NCBI RefSeq assembly: GCF_012396315.1
Contig: NZ_JAAXPF010000008.1
Coordinates: 1-64,000 of the forward strand
Reading direction: 5' to 3'
DNA: 64,000 nt
Origin: Corynebacterium mucifaciens
GTDB lineage: Bacteria; Actinomycetota; Actinomycetes; Mycobacteriales; Mycobacteriaceae
Part shown: positions 17,156 to 26,483 of the stretch, piece after piece
Numbering within the stretch: position 1 is the first letter of the stretch
How the letters are laid out: each line of letters starts with the position of its first letter
Translations under genes and position numbers: made by a program
The notes under the pieces: model-generated
Seen by the model: the letters and a program-made list of their open reading frames with translations, nothing else
Database searches by the model: none
What the model was told of the DNA's origin: nothing

Positions 17156-18637
17156 ATGACGAACGCGTTTTCCCGACGACAGTTTCTGCTCGGCGGGCTC
17201 GTCCTCGCCGGCACCGGGGCCGTGGCCGCCTGCACCAGCGACCCTGGACCCGCTGCCTCGGCACCAGGTCCCTCCCTTCGCCCCACTCCCACCCCCACTA
17301 CGCTCGGTGAGCCGACGGTGCGCCGGACACTGACCGCCCGGCCCCTCTCCCTGGATATCGGCGGCATCGAAGCCAAGACGTGGGGATACGTCTCTGACAC
17401 CGGGGATGCGGCCATTGAGGCCACCGCCGGCGACGTCCTCCAGGTCGATATCACCAATGAACTGCCTGAGAGCACCTCCATCCACTGGCATGGCATCGCA
17501 CTCCACAATGCAGCCGACGGTGTGCCCGGCATGACCCAGGACCCCATTGAACCTGGCGAGTCTTTCTCCTATGTTTTTGAAGTCCCCCACGGTGGCACCT
17601 ACTTCTACCATTCCCACACCGGCCTGCAGCTTGATCGCGGCCTCCACGCCCCACTGATCATCCGTGACCCGCAAGACGCTGAGGACCAGGACGTCGAGTG
17701 GACCATCGTGCTCGACGACTGGGTCGATGGCATTCAGGGCACTCCCGACGATGAGCTCGACAAGCTCACCGGAATGGGTTCGGGCGACCATAACGGGAGG
17801 ATGGGAATGGGAGGTCACGGCCAGATGATGCACGGCACCCCGGACCGGGTACTGGGCGGGGATGCCGGCGATGTGATGTATCCGCACTACCTCATCAACG
17901 GGCGTATCCCCCGTGCTCACCGGACCTTCGAGGCTCGCCCGGGCGACAAGGCCCGCCTGCGGTTTATCAACGCCGGCGGTGACACCATCTTCAAGGTGGC
18001 CCTCGGTGGTCACCGCATGACCGTCACCCACACCGACGGCTTCCCTGTCCAGCCCAGGGAGACCGAATCGATCTACCTGTCGATGGGCGAGCGTGTCGAC
18101 GTCGAGGTCATCCTCGGCGACGGCATCTTCCCGCTCACGGCTTTGGCGGTGGGTAAGGACGACCGCGCCTTCGCCGTCATCCGCACCGCCGGCGGCCAGG
18201 CCCCCCGCCCCGATGTCGACTTCCCCGAGTTGTCGTCCGCCGGACTGCTTCTGTCCTCCCTGAAGCCTGCAGACCGTGCACTCCTGCCCGAGGGCACACC
18301 AGACCGAGAAGTCAGCATCGACCTGGGCGGGCAGATGATGCCGTATGAATGGAGCATTCTCACCGACGGCCAATCCTCCTCCGCGACCGTGCAGGAGAGC
18401 CAGCGCCTGCGGATGGTCATGCGCAACAGGACCATGATGCCCCATCCAATGCACATCCACGGCCACACGTGGGCGCTGCCCGGCAGCGGCGGGCTACGCA
18501 AGGACACCGTCCTTCTCCGCCACGGTGAAACCATGATCGCCGACCTGATCGCTGACAACCCCGGTGAGTGGGCATTTCACTGCCATAACGCCTATCACAT
18601 GGAAACCGGGATGTTCAGCTCGCTTCGCTACGAGTAA
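17156..18637 (+). CDS. copO: Tat-exported multicopper oxidase (CopO/CueO type)
   Basis: A 493-residue enzyme with a twin-arginine signal (SRRQFLLGG) that also contains a possible lipobox Cys (AVAAC). Copper ligands are visible as HWHG, HSH, HPMHIHGH and the C-terminal HCHNAYHMETGM, which together give the type 1, 2 and 3 sites. It would oxidise Cu(I) to the less toxic Cu(II) outside the membrane. A Met/His/Gly-rich insert (GRMGMGGHGQMMHG) near residue 220 resembles the Met-rich segment of CueO. It follows cueP and is probably under CopR. Confidence 0.9.
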   Translation: MTNAFSRRQFLLGGLVLAGTGAVAACTSDPGPAASAPGPSLRPTPTPTTLGEPTVRRTLTARPLSLDIGGIEAKTWGYVSDTGDAAIEATAGDVLQVDITNELPESTSIHWHGIALHNAADGVPGMTQDPIEPGESFSYVFEVPHGGTYFYHSHTGLQLDRGLHAPLIIRDPQDAEDQDVEWTIVLDDWVDGIQGTPDDELDKLTGMGSGDHNGRMGMGGHGQMMHGTPDRVLGGDAGDVMYPHYLINGRIPRAHRTFEARPGDKARLRFINAGGDTIFKVALGGHRMTVTHTDGFPVQPRETESIYLSMGERVDVEVILGDGIFPLTALAVGKDDRAFAVIRTAGGQAPRPDVDFPELSSAGLLLSSLKPADRALLPEGTPDREVSIDLGGQMMPYEWSILTDGQSSSATVQESQRLRMVMRNRTMMPHPMHIHGHTWALPGSGGLRKDTVLLRHGETMIADLIADNPGEWAFHCHNAYHMETGMFSSLRYE

Positions 18638-18715
18638 CCCCCACAGCATGGTCGGTCGCTGGGGTGAGCTGGGTCGCTGCAGACCACCCACCGGGCAGCA
18701 CGATGACCTTCCTCG

Positions 18716-18950
18716 GTGTTGTGGTCTTCCGGGACAACCAGAACACCGTCTTCTTCCCCACGGCCCCGGAAAACCGAGATTATCTACGCAGAGGAGGAAC
18801 GTGGCCCGCTGCCGGACTTCTCCGGCCCGGCGCTGATGGAGGAGGGTGAGAAGATCAGCCTGTCTGATTTTGAAGGCGAGGTCGTCGTCCTCAACGCTTG
18901 GGGCCAGTGGTGTGCACCGTGTCGGGCGGAAGTCGATGACCTGCAGCTTG
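18716..18950 (+). pseudogene. ccsX/ResA-like thioredoxin fragment
   Basis: The translation has EIIYAEEERGPLPDFSG, a SLSDFEGEVVVLNAWG segment and the active site QWCAPCRAEVDDLQ of a thiol-disulfide reductase of cytochrome c maturation. A frame break precedes EIIYAEEER, and the protein ends after about 75 residues, where sequence of another gene begins. The segment 18738-18921 is repeated almost identically at 27865-28048, outside the right IS copy. No functional product is expected. Confidence 0.75.
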
Positions 18951-18952
18951 TC

Positions 18953-19375
18953 CACGCAGATCATGGAGATGTACTCGTACATATTTCCCAGCGGCTGCGT
19001 ATCTGGCAGCCGAAGGGTGCGGAGCGTGGCTTCTTCGGTGCTGTGGCCAAGCCGCTGCCGAGTGCGAAAAAGCTTGACGCCCTGGCCTACAAGTCCGCCA
19101 TCATTACGTTGCCCGTGCTGGGGTTGGGCATTGTTCTGGGTGCGATCTGGGCGGAGGCCTCGTGGGGCCGGTTTTGAGGATGGGATCCGAAGGAGACCGC
19201 ATCCTTTATCTCCTGGGTGCTCTATGCCGCCTACCTGCATGCCCGTGCCACGGCCGGGTGGCGCGACCACAAGGCCACGTGGATCAGTATCCTGGCCCCG
19301 GCCACGATAATCTTCAACCTGTTTTTCATCAACCTGGTCGTCTCCGGCCTGCACTCCTACGCCGGCCTGAACTAA
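18953..19375 (+). pseudogene. ccsB/ResC-like cytochrome c biogenesis fragment, rearranged
   Basis: From about 18998 the plus strand encodes the C-terminal part of CcsB (RIWQPKGAERGFFGAVAKP, then AYKSAIITLPVLGLGIVLG, then GWDPKETASFISWVLYAAY) to a stop at 19373-19375. The Trp before GWDPKE is replaced by a TGA stop at 19175-19177. At 18953-18994 the minus strand encodes another CcsB motif (PLGNMYEYISMICV), so a piece of the gene has been inverted and pasted against the ccsX fragment. This is a dead remnant of a ccsX-ccdA-resB-ccsB type cluster. Confidence 0.75.
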
Positions 19376-19509
19376 ATCCGGATTCGTCAACGCTTTGACG
19401 GACACCCCCAGATCCACTGAGAAAGTACTGAAAGTTGCTGTCACATGACTCGAAGGATTAGGCATATATTCACAACTGAGCAGCAGCCCGAAGAAAGCCG
19501 TGATCTCCG

Positions 19510-21075
19510 GTGAAGGCTAGTACTGCAGCAGACGTTACAGTCTCACGTCTTTCCCGGGGGATAGCGGGCGATAACTGGCGCAGATTGGCCGGTCCCACCG
19601 CGCTCATGATGGGAGCTGCGGTGGTCTGGTGGCTGGCGCTGCCGCCACGCGGTTGGTGGGTGCTGTTCCCGGTGGGCGTGACTATGTTCATGCTGGCTTT
19701 GGCAGGTCAACCACTACGTAACCGTTTGTGGCTCGGTGGGTTGGGCGGGGTGGCGCACTACGCTCTTGCTCTGCGCTGGCTCACCGACTTCAACACTGCC
19801 GGATACGCTGCTGTTGTTGCCGTTCAGGCGCTATTGTTAATGCTGGTTGCCGCGGTATCGCCTAGCGAGGCGGCTTTTCGCAGCCGCTGGTCGGGCTGGT
19901 GGCTGCTCACCCCTGCTGCCCTGGTGTTATTGGAGGCTGTGCAGCACCGGTTCCCGTTCGGCGGTTTCCCGCTGTCCGCTTTCGGATACAGCCAGACCGA
20001 TGGTCCTTTCATGGCGGCAGCGCCCCTGGGTGGGACTCTCCTGGTGACCGCGTTGGCCGCAGTTGCGGGGGCCGTTGTTACCGCTGTCATCTTCGGGCCG
20101 AGACGAGCCCGTGCAGCATCCGTGGTCGCAGTGGTCGTGGTACTCGCGGTGCCGGCGTTCGCGCCAACGATCGTAGATGATACGGCAGAAGGCAGCCTTG
20201 ACGTCGTGCTCGTGCAGGGTGGAGGCCCCCGCGGGCTTCGCGCGGTCAATACCGATCCGTTTGATACGACCCGCCGGCACCTACAGGCTGCCGAAGATAT
20301 CACCGGGGACCCTGATCTGGTTCTGCTGCCCGAAAACGTCGTCAATATCGACGGCTCAATCGACGGGACGCGCGTTGATGCAGCTTTCGCTGAACTGGCC
20401 AGGCAACTCGACACGAACATCGTCGTCGGAATTACCGAATCCGAGGATCAACATTTCCGGAACGCATCCATAGTGTGGGGACCGGACGGGACCCGGTTAG
20501 GACGCTATGAGAAGCATCATCGTGTGCCGTTCGGCGAGTACATCCCTATGCGCAATCTGATTGAACGACTCAGCGAGGACGCACGGTTCATTCCCCGCGA
20601 CGCCATTGCCGGAGAGGGACCGGCGGTGCTCGATCCCAGCGGGACACCACGATTGGGGATCGTCATTTCTTATGAGGTCTTCTTCGCCGACCGGGTCGCC
20701 GATGCCGTTCGCAATGGTGGGCAGCTACTCCTCGCACCGACCAACGCCGCGTCTTTTGTGACCGAGGAAGTACCTGCAATTGAAGTGGCCGCATCCCGGA
20801 TGCGTGCCCGCGAGTTTGGCCGCACCGTTCTCCAGGCTGCCCCCACCGGATACTCCGCAGTTATCCAGCCCGACGGCACAGTCTCACAACTCAGTGGCCT
20901 GGGCACGAACGAACTGCTGACGGCAACCGTTCCCCTTCATACTGGTTTGACGCCGTATGCGCGCATGGGGGATACGCCCCTGTTGGTTCTCGCGATGCTG
21001 GCTCTTGCATGGCCTGCGGTTACCGGCCTCGTCAGCTGGCGCAGGAGAAGGCAGGTTACGGAAATATCCCACTAA
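19510..21075 (+). CDS. lnt: Apolipoprotein N-acyltransferase paralogue with Cys-to-Ser change
   Basis: A 521-residue membrane protein with about six N-terminal helices, a nitrilase-type extracytoplasmic domain and a C-terminal helix. Lnt adds a third acyl chain to lipoproteins. Two catalytic residues are present, Glu275 in LLPENVVN and Lys335 in RYEKHHRVPFGEY. The third, normally Cys in an ICYE or ICWE motif, is Ser387 in VISYEVFF. The enzyme may therefore be inactive, acylate poorly, or do something related. It lies among copper genes that encode several lipoproteins; E. coli lnt was first named cutE for a copper-sensitivity phenotype. The start is a GTG with a weak ribosome binding site. 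Confidence 0.82.
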   Translation: MKASTAADVTVSRLSRGIAGDNWRRLAGPTALMMGAAVVWWLALPPRGWWVLFPVGVTMFMLALAGQPLRNRLWLGGLGGVAHYALALRWLTDFNTAGYAAVVAVQALLLMLVAAVSPSEAAFRSRWSGWWLLTPAALVLLEAVQHRFPFGGFPLSAFGYSQTDGPFMAAAPLGGTLLVTALAAVAGAVVTAVIFGPRRARAASVVAVVVVLAVPAFAPTIVDDTAEGSLDVVLVQGGGPRGLRAVNTDPFDTTRRHLQAAEDITGDPDLVLLPENVVNIDGSIDGTRVDAAFAELARQLDTNIVVGITESEDQHFRNASIVWGPDGTRLGRYEKHHRVPFGEYIPMRNLIERLSEDARFIPRDAIAGEGPAVLDPSGTPRLGIVISYEVFFADRVADAVRNGGQLLLAPTNAASFVTEEVPAIEVAASRMRAREFGRTVLQAAPTGYSAVIQPDGTVSQLSGLGTNELLTATVPLHTGLTPYARMGDTPLLVLAMLALAWPAVTGLVSWRRRRQVTEISH

Positions 21076-21305
21076 ACGTGGATTGCGGCACCTGCTCCTC
21101 GTTGGCGGGACGCTCGCCGCCCCCATATATGACGAGCACGGACTGCTTCCCCTGTGCCCCGGTCTGCCCTGCCTGGAGAAGCTATCAAGTCCGGGCTGTG
21201 TCGGCGATGAATGAGAAGCGTCTCTGCGGTCTGAGGCGGGTGCCTCCCGCCCAGTCACTGCCGCCGGTTCCGGTGTCGGGGCCGGTCCTGGTGAGTGCGG
21301 GAAGG
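21076..21305 (+). other. Gap with a possible very small ORF
   Basis: Between lnt and the broken peptidase gene a reading frame from a TTG at about 21082 to a stop at 21212-21214 would give a 44-residue peptide with a hydrophobic start (RHLLLVGGTLAAPIYDEHG) and a Cys-containing tail (LPLCPGLPCLEK). No ribosome binding site is evident. I list it only as a possibility. Confidence 0.2.
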
Positions 21306-22099
21306 TTAGAAGGTGACGCCGTGCTCGGCGAACCAGGGCAACGGGTCGACCGCCCCGCTGCCAGTCGGGTAAAGCTCGAAGTGCAGGTGAGAGCCGGTGG
21401 AAAACCCCGGTTGCCCATGCCAGTGATCCTCTGACCAGCGGTGACGCGTTCCCCAACGGTCACGTCGAGAGTCTCCATATGACCGTAGACGGCAATCGAG
21501 CCATCATCGTGCTGGATGCGGATCCACTGCCCGAAACCGGAGGCCGGGCCGGAGTCGATGACAGTGCCGCCCATCGCCGCGAGGATCGGGGTACCCACGA
21601 CGTTGGCGATGTCGATACCCGCGTGGAGGGTTCCCCAGCGCACGCCGGAACCGCAGGTGAAGGTGCCTTCAGCGGGCTTGACCGCCGAGGGCGCGCGGGC
21701 AGCGCGCTCGTTCTGGGCCCGCTCGGCGTTGTACTGGATGGCCTTGTCCAGCTGCTCGTCGATGTTGGCGACCGGCTTGAATTCGGAGATCGCGAGAATC
21801 TGCGGTGCGGCCTGCGTCCCACTCGAGGACAGGGCCGTGTCGTTGGTGGCCAAATCCACCTCGACGGTGGCAGCCTCCGGGGAGACCGGAGCCTCGACCT
21901 CGGCCGGGGCTTGCAAGGTGGCGGCCGTGGCGCCACCGACGCCGGCGGATGAGACCGTGCCGGCGGCTACAGCCACGAGGGCGAGACGCCCCTTGGTCCG
22001 CGAGGTGGTGATCGTGCGGTGTTTTCCTCCGGATGACCGCGAAGACTTCAGGCGCATGACTCGGTCGTGCTGGTACTGGTGTTTGGAGACGGCAACCAT
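21306..22099 (-). pseudogene. M23 (LytM) endopeptidase, frameshifted
   Basis: The gene encodes an exported peptidase: basic N-terminus, a membrane or signal segment (LALVAVAAGTVSSAG), a linker and an M23 domain (VRWGTLHAGIDIANVVG, then GGTVIDSGPASGFGQWI, then VYGHMETLDV). After GQRITGMGNRG, near 21405, one base is missing. The expected HLHFELYPTGSG ending with the second zinc-binding HxH is in the next frame and closes at 21306-21308. The product made in the first frame lacks this motif, so it is very likely inactive. The start at 22099 is uncertain, since several ATG codons lie nearby. Confidence 0.78.
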
Positions 22100-22164
22100 G
22101 GGCCCAGTCGCCATGGGTTGGGGATGCCGGCCGAGGGGGCGTTCCTGGTCCAGGAGCACCTCTA

Positions 22165-22680
22165 ATGGTGAGAGTGATGACCCCACGAATACGCAAGGCC
22201 GCGCTGGTGCAACATGTGGTCTGCTCGGTCGGCTGGCTCGGGATGGTGCTCGCCTTTATCGCGATGGCGGTCATGGGGATAGTGAGCGCGGATGAGATGG
22301 CGGTCCGGGGGACGTATCGGGTGATGGGGCAGGTGGCGTGGTGGGCGCTCGTTCCCCTGGCGGTGGCCTCGCTGGTGACCGGAGTCCTTCAATCCCTGGG
22401 GACGACGTGGGGATTGTTCCGACACTACTGGGTGGTGTTCAAGCTGGGGCTCACTGTGGTGGCGGCAGGTGTGTTGGTGCTGTACATGCAGACCTTCGAG
22501 TATCTTGCCCGGGTGGCGGCAGACCCGGGCGTGGGGCTGGAGGCCGTGCGGAATTTCTCCCCGGTCCTCCACTCCGTGGCAGCAGCCTTGGTATTGCTGG
22601 TGGCTACGGTGCTGGCGGTGTACAAGCCGCGGGGTCTGACCCGATACGGGCAACGAAAAAAGGCCCCGCTAGCAGCCTGA
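22165..22680 (+). CDS. Small four-helix membrane protein of the copper region
   Basis: A 171-residue protein with four hydrophobic segments (about residues 16-40, 54-76, 90-110 and 136-158). I do not assign a firm family; it resembles DUF2269-like or CopD-like small membrane proteins. It is divergent from the broken peptidase gene and overlaps its upstream region. The ATG at 22165 has GGAG about 8 nt upstream. Its place inside the copper cargo suggests, but does not prove, a role in metal stress. Confidence 0.6.
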   Translation: MVRVMTPRIRKAALVQHVVCSVGWLGMVLAFIAMAVMGIVSADEMAVRGTYRVMGQVAWWALVPLAVASLVTGVLQSLGTTWGLFRHYWVVFKLGLTVVAAGVLVLYMQTFEYLARVAADPGVGLEAVRNFSPVLHSVAAALVLLVATVLAVYKPRGLTRYGQRKKAPLAA

Positions 22681-23037
22681 TGTAGCGTGCCTCAGCTGTC
22701 CATTCCTTATTTGTTCAGGTTCGGCAGTCATGCGTCATGCGCAGGAACGCCAGGGACCGGCCTCATCCCACTCAACGATGCGAGTATGAGTGCCTGTCTT
22801 CCTTGGAACCGAGACGCTGATCAGCTCACCGTCATTGACGGCCGTGGACTACCCAGCTACAGCACTCCCCGTCGCCGCCCCGCAACTTTTCCACTCCGCC
22901 GAGACGGCGGAACGTGGGCCAGGGCGTCGATGGCGGTGGCAATCACTGCTGCCATTGCCGGGCCAGCGTGCGAAGGGCTGTCGCAGTTGAAAGCTTATCG
23001 ATGATCAAATACCGCGGCACAGGTATGGACAGGCAGG
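22681..23037. other. Intergenic stretch without a supported gene
   Basis: These 357 nt carry only short overlapping frames with no coherent protein pattern. A GC-rich region with several short inverted repeats may end transcription of the membrane protein gene. No known motif was recognised. Confidence 0.4.
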
Positions 23038-23289
23038 TCAGTCCAGTTCGAGGTCGGACGTGAACTCCTCGTGGGAGACACCGCCCGCCTCCTGGCGGGC
23101 AGCCGCTGCGGCACGGATATCCTCGCCATCCTCCAGCGCCTGAACCGCCCGGTCGTAGAAGTCCGGGGAGACCATCACCGCCCGGCGGCGGGGCCCGCAA
23201 CTGAGGATGGTGACCGGTTCACGTTGGGCGGCATCAAGATAGTGGCTTTGTTCGCTGCGGAACTGACTGAGGGTGACCGTGATGCCCAT
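23038..23289 (-). CDS. Orphan Phd/YefM-type antitoxin
   Basis: An 83-residue protein with the Phd/YefM N-terminal DNA-binding fold: TVTLSQFRSEQSHYLDAAQ, then REPVTILSCGPRRRAVMVSPDFYD, followed by an acidic tail (EEFTSDLELD). Such proteins neutralise a toxin and repress their own promoter. No toxin gene adjoins it on either side. The chosen ATG at 23289 has AAAGGG just upstream. The sequence TTGTACAAAATG upstream could hold its operator. It may act as a stand-alone regulator or be left over from a lost module. Confidence 0.7.
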   Translation of the reverse strand: MGITVTLSQFRSEQSHYLDAAQREPVTILSCGPRRRAVMVSPDFYDRAVQALEDGEDIRAAAAARQEAGGVSHEEFTSDLELD

Positions 23290-23394
23290 ACCCTTTAACG
23301 CACATTTTGTACAAGAAGTGCAGCAACGATCGCGGCCGTTCCGGAAGTCCTGCCCGCCGAACGGGACGCTTAGGGGCAGGCACCTCCTTGACTG

Positions 23395-23411
23395 ATACCC
23401 CCCAAGGGTAT
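23395..23411. promoter_or_regulatory. CsoR-type operator upstream of copZ-copA
   Basis: ATACCCCCCAAGGGTAT is a near-perfect palindrome, the second CsoR-type site in the window. It lies 64 nt before the copZ start. Cu(I) binding by CsoR would release it and allow copZ-copA transcription. Confidence 0.8.
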
Positions 23412-23475
23412 AGGTTGAAGGTTGTTGGGGCACCTCCACTCCTGCCCCTCAGGACATCAAGGAAAGGATCATCTG

Positions 23476-23685
23476 ATGAGCGCTGTAACAAAGAAGTACA
23501 TCGTCGAAGGCATGACCTGCGGACACTGCAAGTCCTCCGTGGAGGAGGAGATCGGCGAGGTCGCCGGTGTGACCATGGTGGAGGCCACCGTGGATACCGG
23601 GCAGGTGACCGTCACGGGTGAAAACTTCACCGACGACGATGTTGTCGCCGCTGTCACGACAGCCGGCTACACCGTCAAGCCCTAA
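23476..23685 (+). CDS. copZ: Copper chaperone CopZ
   Basis: A 69-residue single HMA domain with the metal site GMTCGHCKSSV near residue 13 and the usual beta-alpha-beta-beta-alpha-beta pattern. It binds Cu(I) in the cytosol and passes it to the CopA ATPase encoded 170 nt downstream, or to CsoR. An AAGGAAAGGA ribosome binding site precedes the ATG. It is preceded by a CsoR-type operator. Confidence 0.9.
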   Translation: MSAVTKKYIVEGMTCGHCKSSVEEEIGEVAGVTMVEATVDTGQVTVTGENFTDDDVVAAVTTAGYTVKP

Positions 23686-23855
23686 TCCCTGGGCCCGGTC
23701 CCCGCCTCGGGTAGACACGGCCGGGCCAACCCTGCTGGATATGCCCATCAGGACCAGCCATGCCGGTTCGATATCCCCGACGGTGCATCTGTGGGCGGGC
23801 CTTTTGGGACCTCGGAGATGCACCTCACCACTGTTTGCTGAAGGACTGATCACTG

Positions 23856-26192
23856 ATGATTCAGACTCAACCGTCGGTTGACCTACTCCAGGTCGATCTG
23901 GGCGTCACCGGCATGACCTGTACGTCGTGCTCAGGGCGGGTGGAGCGCAAGCTCAACAAGCTCGATGGCGTGGAGGCCACCGTCAACTTCGCCACCGAAT
24001 CCGCCTCCGTCAGTTACGACCCCACCAAAGTCGACGCCGATCGGCTGATCGAAACCGTGCGGGGTGCCGGGTACGACGCGTTCACCATGGGGGATCAACA
24101 CGCCTCCGCCGTGGACAGCGGCCCGGAGGAGGACACCGAGGTGGTCGGTGACCGCCACGAACAGGCCCGCGAGGCCGAGGCCACAGACCTGAAGTCGCGT
24201 CTGATCGGGTCGACGATCCTCTCCGTTCCGGTGGTCGCGATCTCGATGATCCCGTCCCTGCAGTTCATGAATTGGCAGTGGGCCCTGCTCGTCATGTCCA
24301 CCCTGATCTACTTCTACGGTGGCGCCCCGTTCCACCGGGCGACCTTAACCAACCTGCGTCACGGCTCGACCACGATGGACACGCTCGTGTCTCTGGGCAC
24401 TACCGCTGCGTATCTGTGGTCGCTGTGGGCCTTGTTCTTCGGCAACGCCGGGCACCCCGGCATGGTCATGGAGATGAGCCTGCTGCCCCGCCGTGACGGC
24501 ATGGACCACATCTACCTCGAGACCATCGCCGTAGTCATCACCTTCCTGTTGCTCGGCCGGTGGTTTGAGGTCCGCGCCAAGGGCCAGTCCTCCGCGGCGC
24601 TGAAGTCCCTGCTGGACATGGGTGCGAAAGACGCCGCGGTGATCCGCGACGGTGAGGAAGTCCGCGTCCCGGTCTCCCAGCTGACAGTCGGTGACGTCTT
24701 CGTCGTCCGCCCGGGTGAGAAGATCGCCACCGACGGTCGTGTCATCGAGGGCACCTCGGCCATCGACGAGTCGATGCTGACCGGCGAGTCCGTTCCCGTC
24801 GAGGCCGCCCCCGGCACCCCGGTCACGGGCGCGACGATCAACACCTCCGGTCGACTGCTGGTCGAAGTCACCCGCACAGGTTCGGAGACCACGCTGTCCC
24901 AGATGGCCAAGCTGGTCACTGACGCCCAGGCGAAAAAAGCCCCGGTCCAGCGCCTGGTGGATAAGATTTCCTCGGTCTTCGTCCCGACGGTCATTGTCGT
25001 CTCCATCATCACCCTGATCGTCCACCTCGCCCTCGGCAGCGGGGCGAACTGGGCCTTTTCCGCCGCAGTCGCGGTGCTGATCATCGCTTGCCCATGCGCC
25101 CTGGGACTGGCCACCCCGACCGCCCTGCTGGTGGGCACCTCCCGGGGCGCGCAGCTGGGCTTGTTGATCAGGGGCCCGGAGGTCCTCGAATCCACCCGCC
25201 AGGTCGACACCATCGTCATGGACAAGACCGGCACCGTCACCTCCGGGGTCATGTCGGTCACCGGCGTCCACGCCGCCGACGGCTACACCAACAACGAGGT
25301 CCTCGCCTTGTCGGCGGCCGTCGAAGCAGGCTCCGAGCACCCCATCGCCAAGGCGATTGTCACCGAGGCCGAGCGCTCCGGGAACATCCAGGAGGCCACC
25401 GACTTCGACAGCACCGCCGGCCGGGGCGTCACGGCCACCGTCAAGGGTCACGTCGTCACCGTCGGCCGTCCCGCCGGCCAGCTGCCCCGTGACCTCACCA
25501 CCGCCTTCGACCACGCACAGTCGCAGGGCGCGACCCCGGTAGCCGTCTACGTCGATGACCAGCCCGCCGGTGTGGTCGTGGTGCGCGATGCCATCAAAGA
25601 CTCCTCAGTGGAAGCGGTCGCCCAGTTCCGCAGGCTGGGGTTGAGGCCGTACCTGCTCACCGGCGATAACGCGAAGGCCGCGGCCGCCGTCGCCCAAGAG
25701 GTGGGCATCGATGCGGCCAACGTGAGTGCCGAGGTCATGCCGCAGGACAAGGTCGCGGTCATCGAGAAGCTGCAACATGAGGGCAAGAAGGTCGCCATGG
25801 TCGGCGACGGCGTCAATGACGCGGCCGCCCTGGCCCAGGCCGATCTGGGTCTGGCCATGGGGGCGGGCACGGATGTGGCCATCGAGGCCTCCGATATCAC
25901 CTTAATGAACAACGACCTGCGCTCCGCGGGCGATGCCATCCGTCTGTCACGTCGCACGCTGGGCACCATCAAGGGCAACCTGTTCTGGGCGTTCGCCTAC
26001 AACGTCGTGCTGATCCCGGTCGCCGCGATCGGTTTCCTCAACCCGGGGTTGGCGGGCATTGCGATGGGCTTCTCCTCGGTGTTCGTGGTCTCCAACTCCC
26101 TCACGCTGCGTAGATTCAAGCCCTCCCACGACAACACCAGTTCCTCACCGCAGCCCGCTCGCCCCTCCGTGCGGCAGCCGGTCACCGCCTAA
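23856..26192 (+). CDS. copA: CopA-type Cu(I)-exporting P1B ATPase
   Basis: A 778-residue ATPase with one N-terminal HMA domain ([15 protein letters not shown] at about residues 19-33), eight membrane segments, TGES (LTGESVPVE), the transmembrane CPC motif ([16 protein letters not shown]), DKTGTVTSG and [13 protein letters not shown] with an HMA domain marks the CopA group (P1B-1) that exports Cu(I). It follows copZ and shares the CsoR-type operator. The cargo thus encodes two different copper ATPases, CopA and CopB. Confidence 0.93.
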   Translation: MIQTQPSVDLLQVDLGVTGMTCTSCSGRVERKLNKLDGVEATVNFATESASVSYDPTKVDADRLIETVRGAGYDAFTMGDQHASAVDSGPEEDTEVVGDRHEQAREAEATDLKSRLIGSTILSVPVVAISMIPSLQFMNWQWALLVMSTLIYFYGGAPFHRATLTNLRHGSTTMDTLVSLGTTAAYLWSLWALFFGNAGHPGMVMEMSLLPRRDGMDHIYLETIAVVITFLLLGRWFEVRAKGQSSAALKSLLDMGAKDAAVIRDGEEVRVPVSQLTVGDVFVVRPGEKIATDGRVIEGTSAIDESMLTGESVPVEAAPGTPVTGATINTSGRLLVEVTRTGSETTLSQMAKLVTDAQAKKAPVQRLVDKISSVFVPTVIVVSIITLIVHLALGSGANWAFSAAVAVLIIACPCALGLATPTALLVGTSRGAQLGLLIRGPEVLESTRQVDTIVMDKTGTVTSGVMSVTGVHAADGYTNNEVLALSAAVEAGSEHPIAKAIVTEAERSGNIQEATDFDSTAGRGVTATVKGHVVTVGRPAGQLPRDLTTAFDHAQSQGATPVAVYVDDQPAGVVVVRDAIKDSSVEAVAQFRRLGLRPYLLTGDNAKAAAAVAQEVGIDAANVSAEVMPQDKVAVIEKLQHEGKKVAMVGDGVNDAAALAQADLGLAMGAGTDVAIEASDITLMNNDLRSAGDAIRLSRRTLGTIKGNLFWAFAYNVVLIPVAAIGFLNPGLAGIAMGFSSVFVVSNSLTLRRFKPSHDNTSSSPQPARPSVRQPVTA

Positions 26193-26483
26193 TCCACATC
26201 CTTTTCTAGCGATAAGGAACCCCGTGTCCTCCTCCTGTGGCTGAGTCCCTGCAATAACACTCAGACCTCCGTCCCCAAGTACCTGCTCCTGACCTCTCCC
26301 CCGGCCCCACCCGGCAGGCCCCTCCGGGCCGACAATCTGCCGACTACTTATCCGAATAACGCCACAGGGCGTGGGGACCATGAGGTCCTCATGCCTCATT
26401 CCATACCCTCGGGCTTTCCATCCTGATCGACCCGCAACTGACTCAGGACATACCTGCGCCCTTTTTTCAGCAAGGAGACCATT

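Noticed and set aside
17123-18466. Minus-strand frame opposite the multicopper oxidase
   Set aside because: Antisense shadow; copper ligands and Tat signal are only on the plus strand.
19175-19177. Possible selenocysteine or recoding at the TGA in the ccsB remnant
   Set aside because: The position is a conserved Trp, and the surrounding gene is scrambled, so a nonsense mutation in a pseudogene is the simpler reading.
26193-26483. CsoR palindrome upstream of csoR
   Set aside because: I looked for TACCC/GGGTA arms and saw none in the gap.
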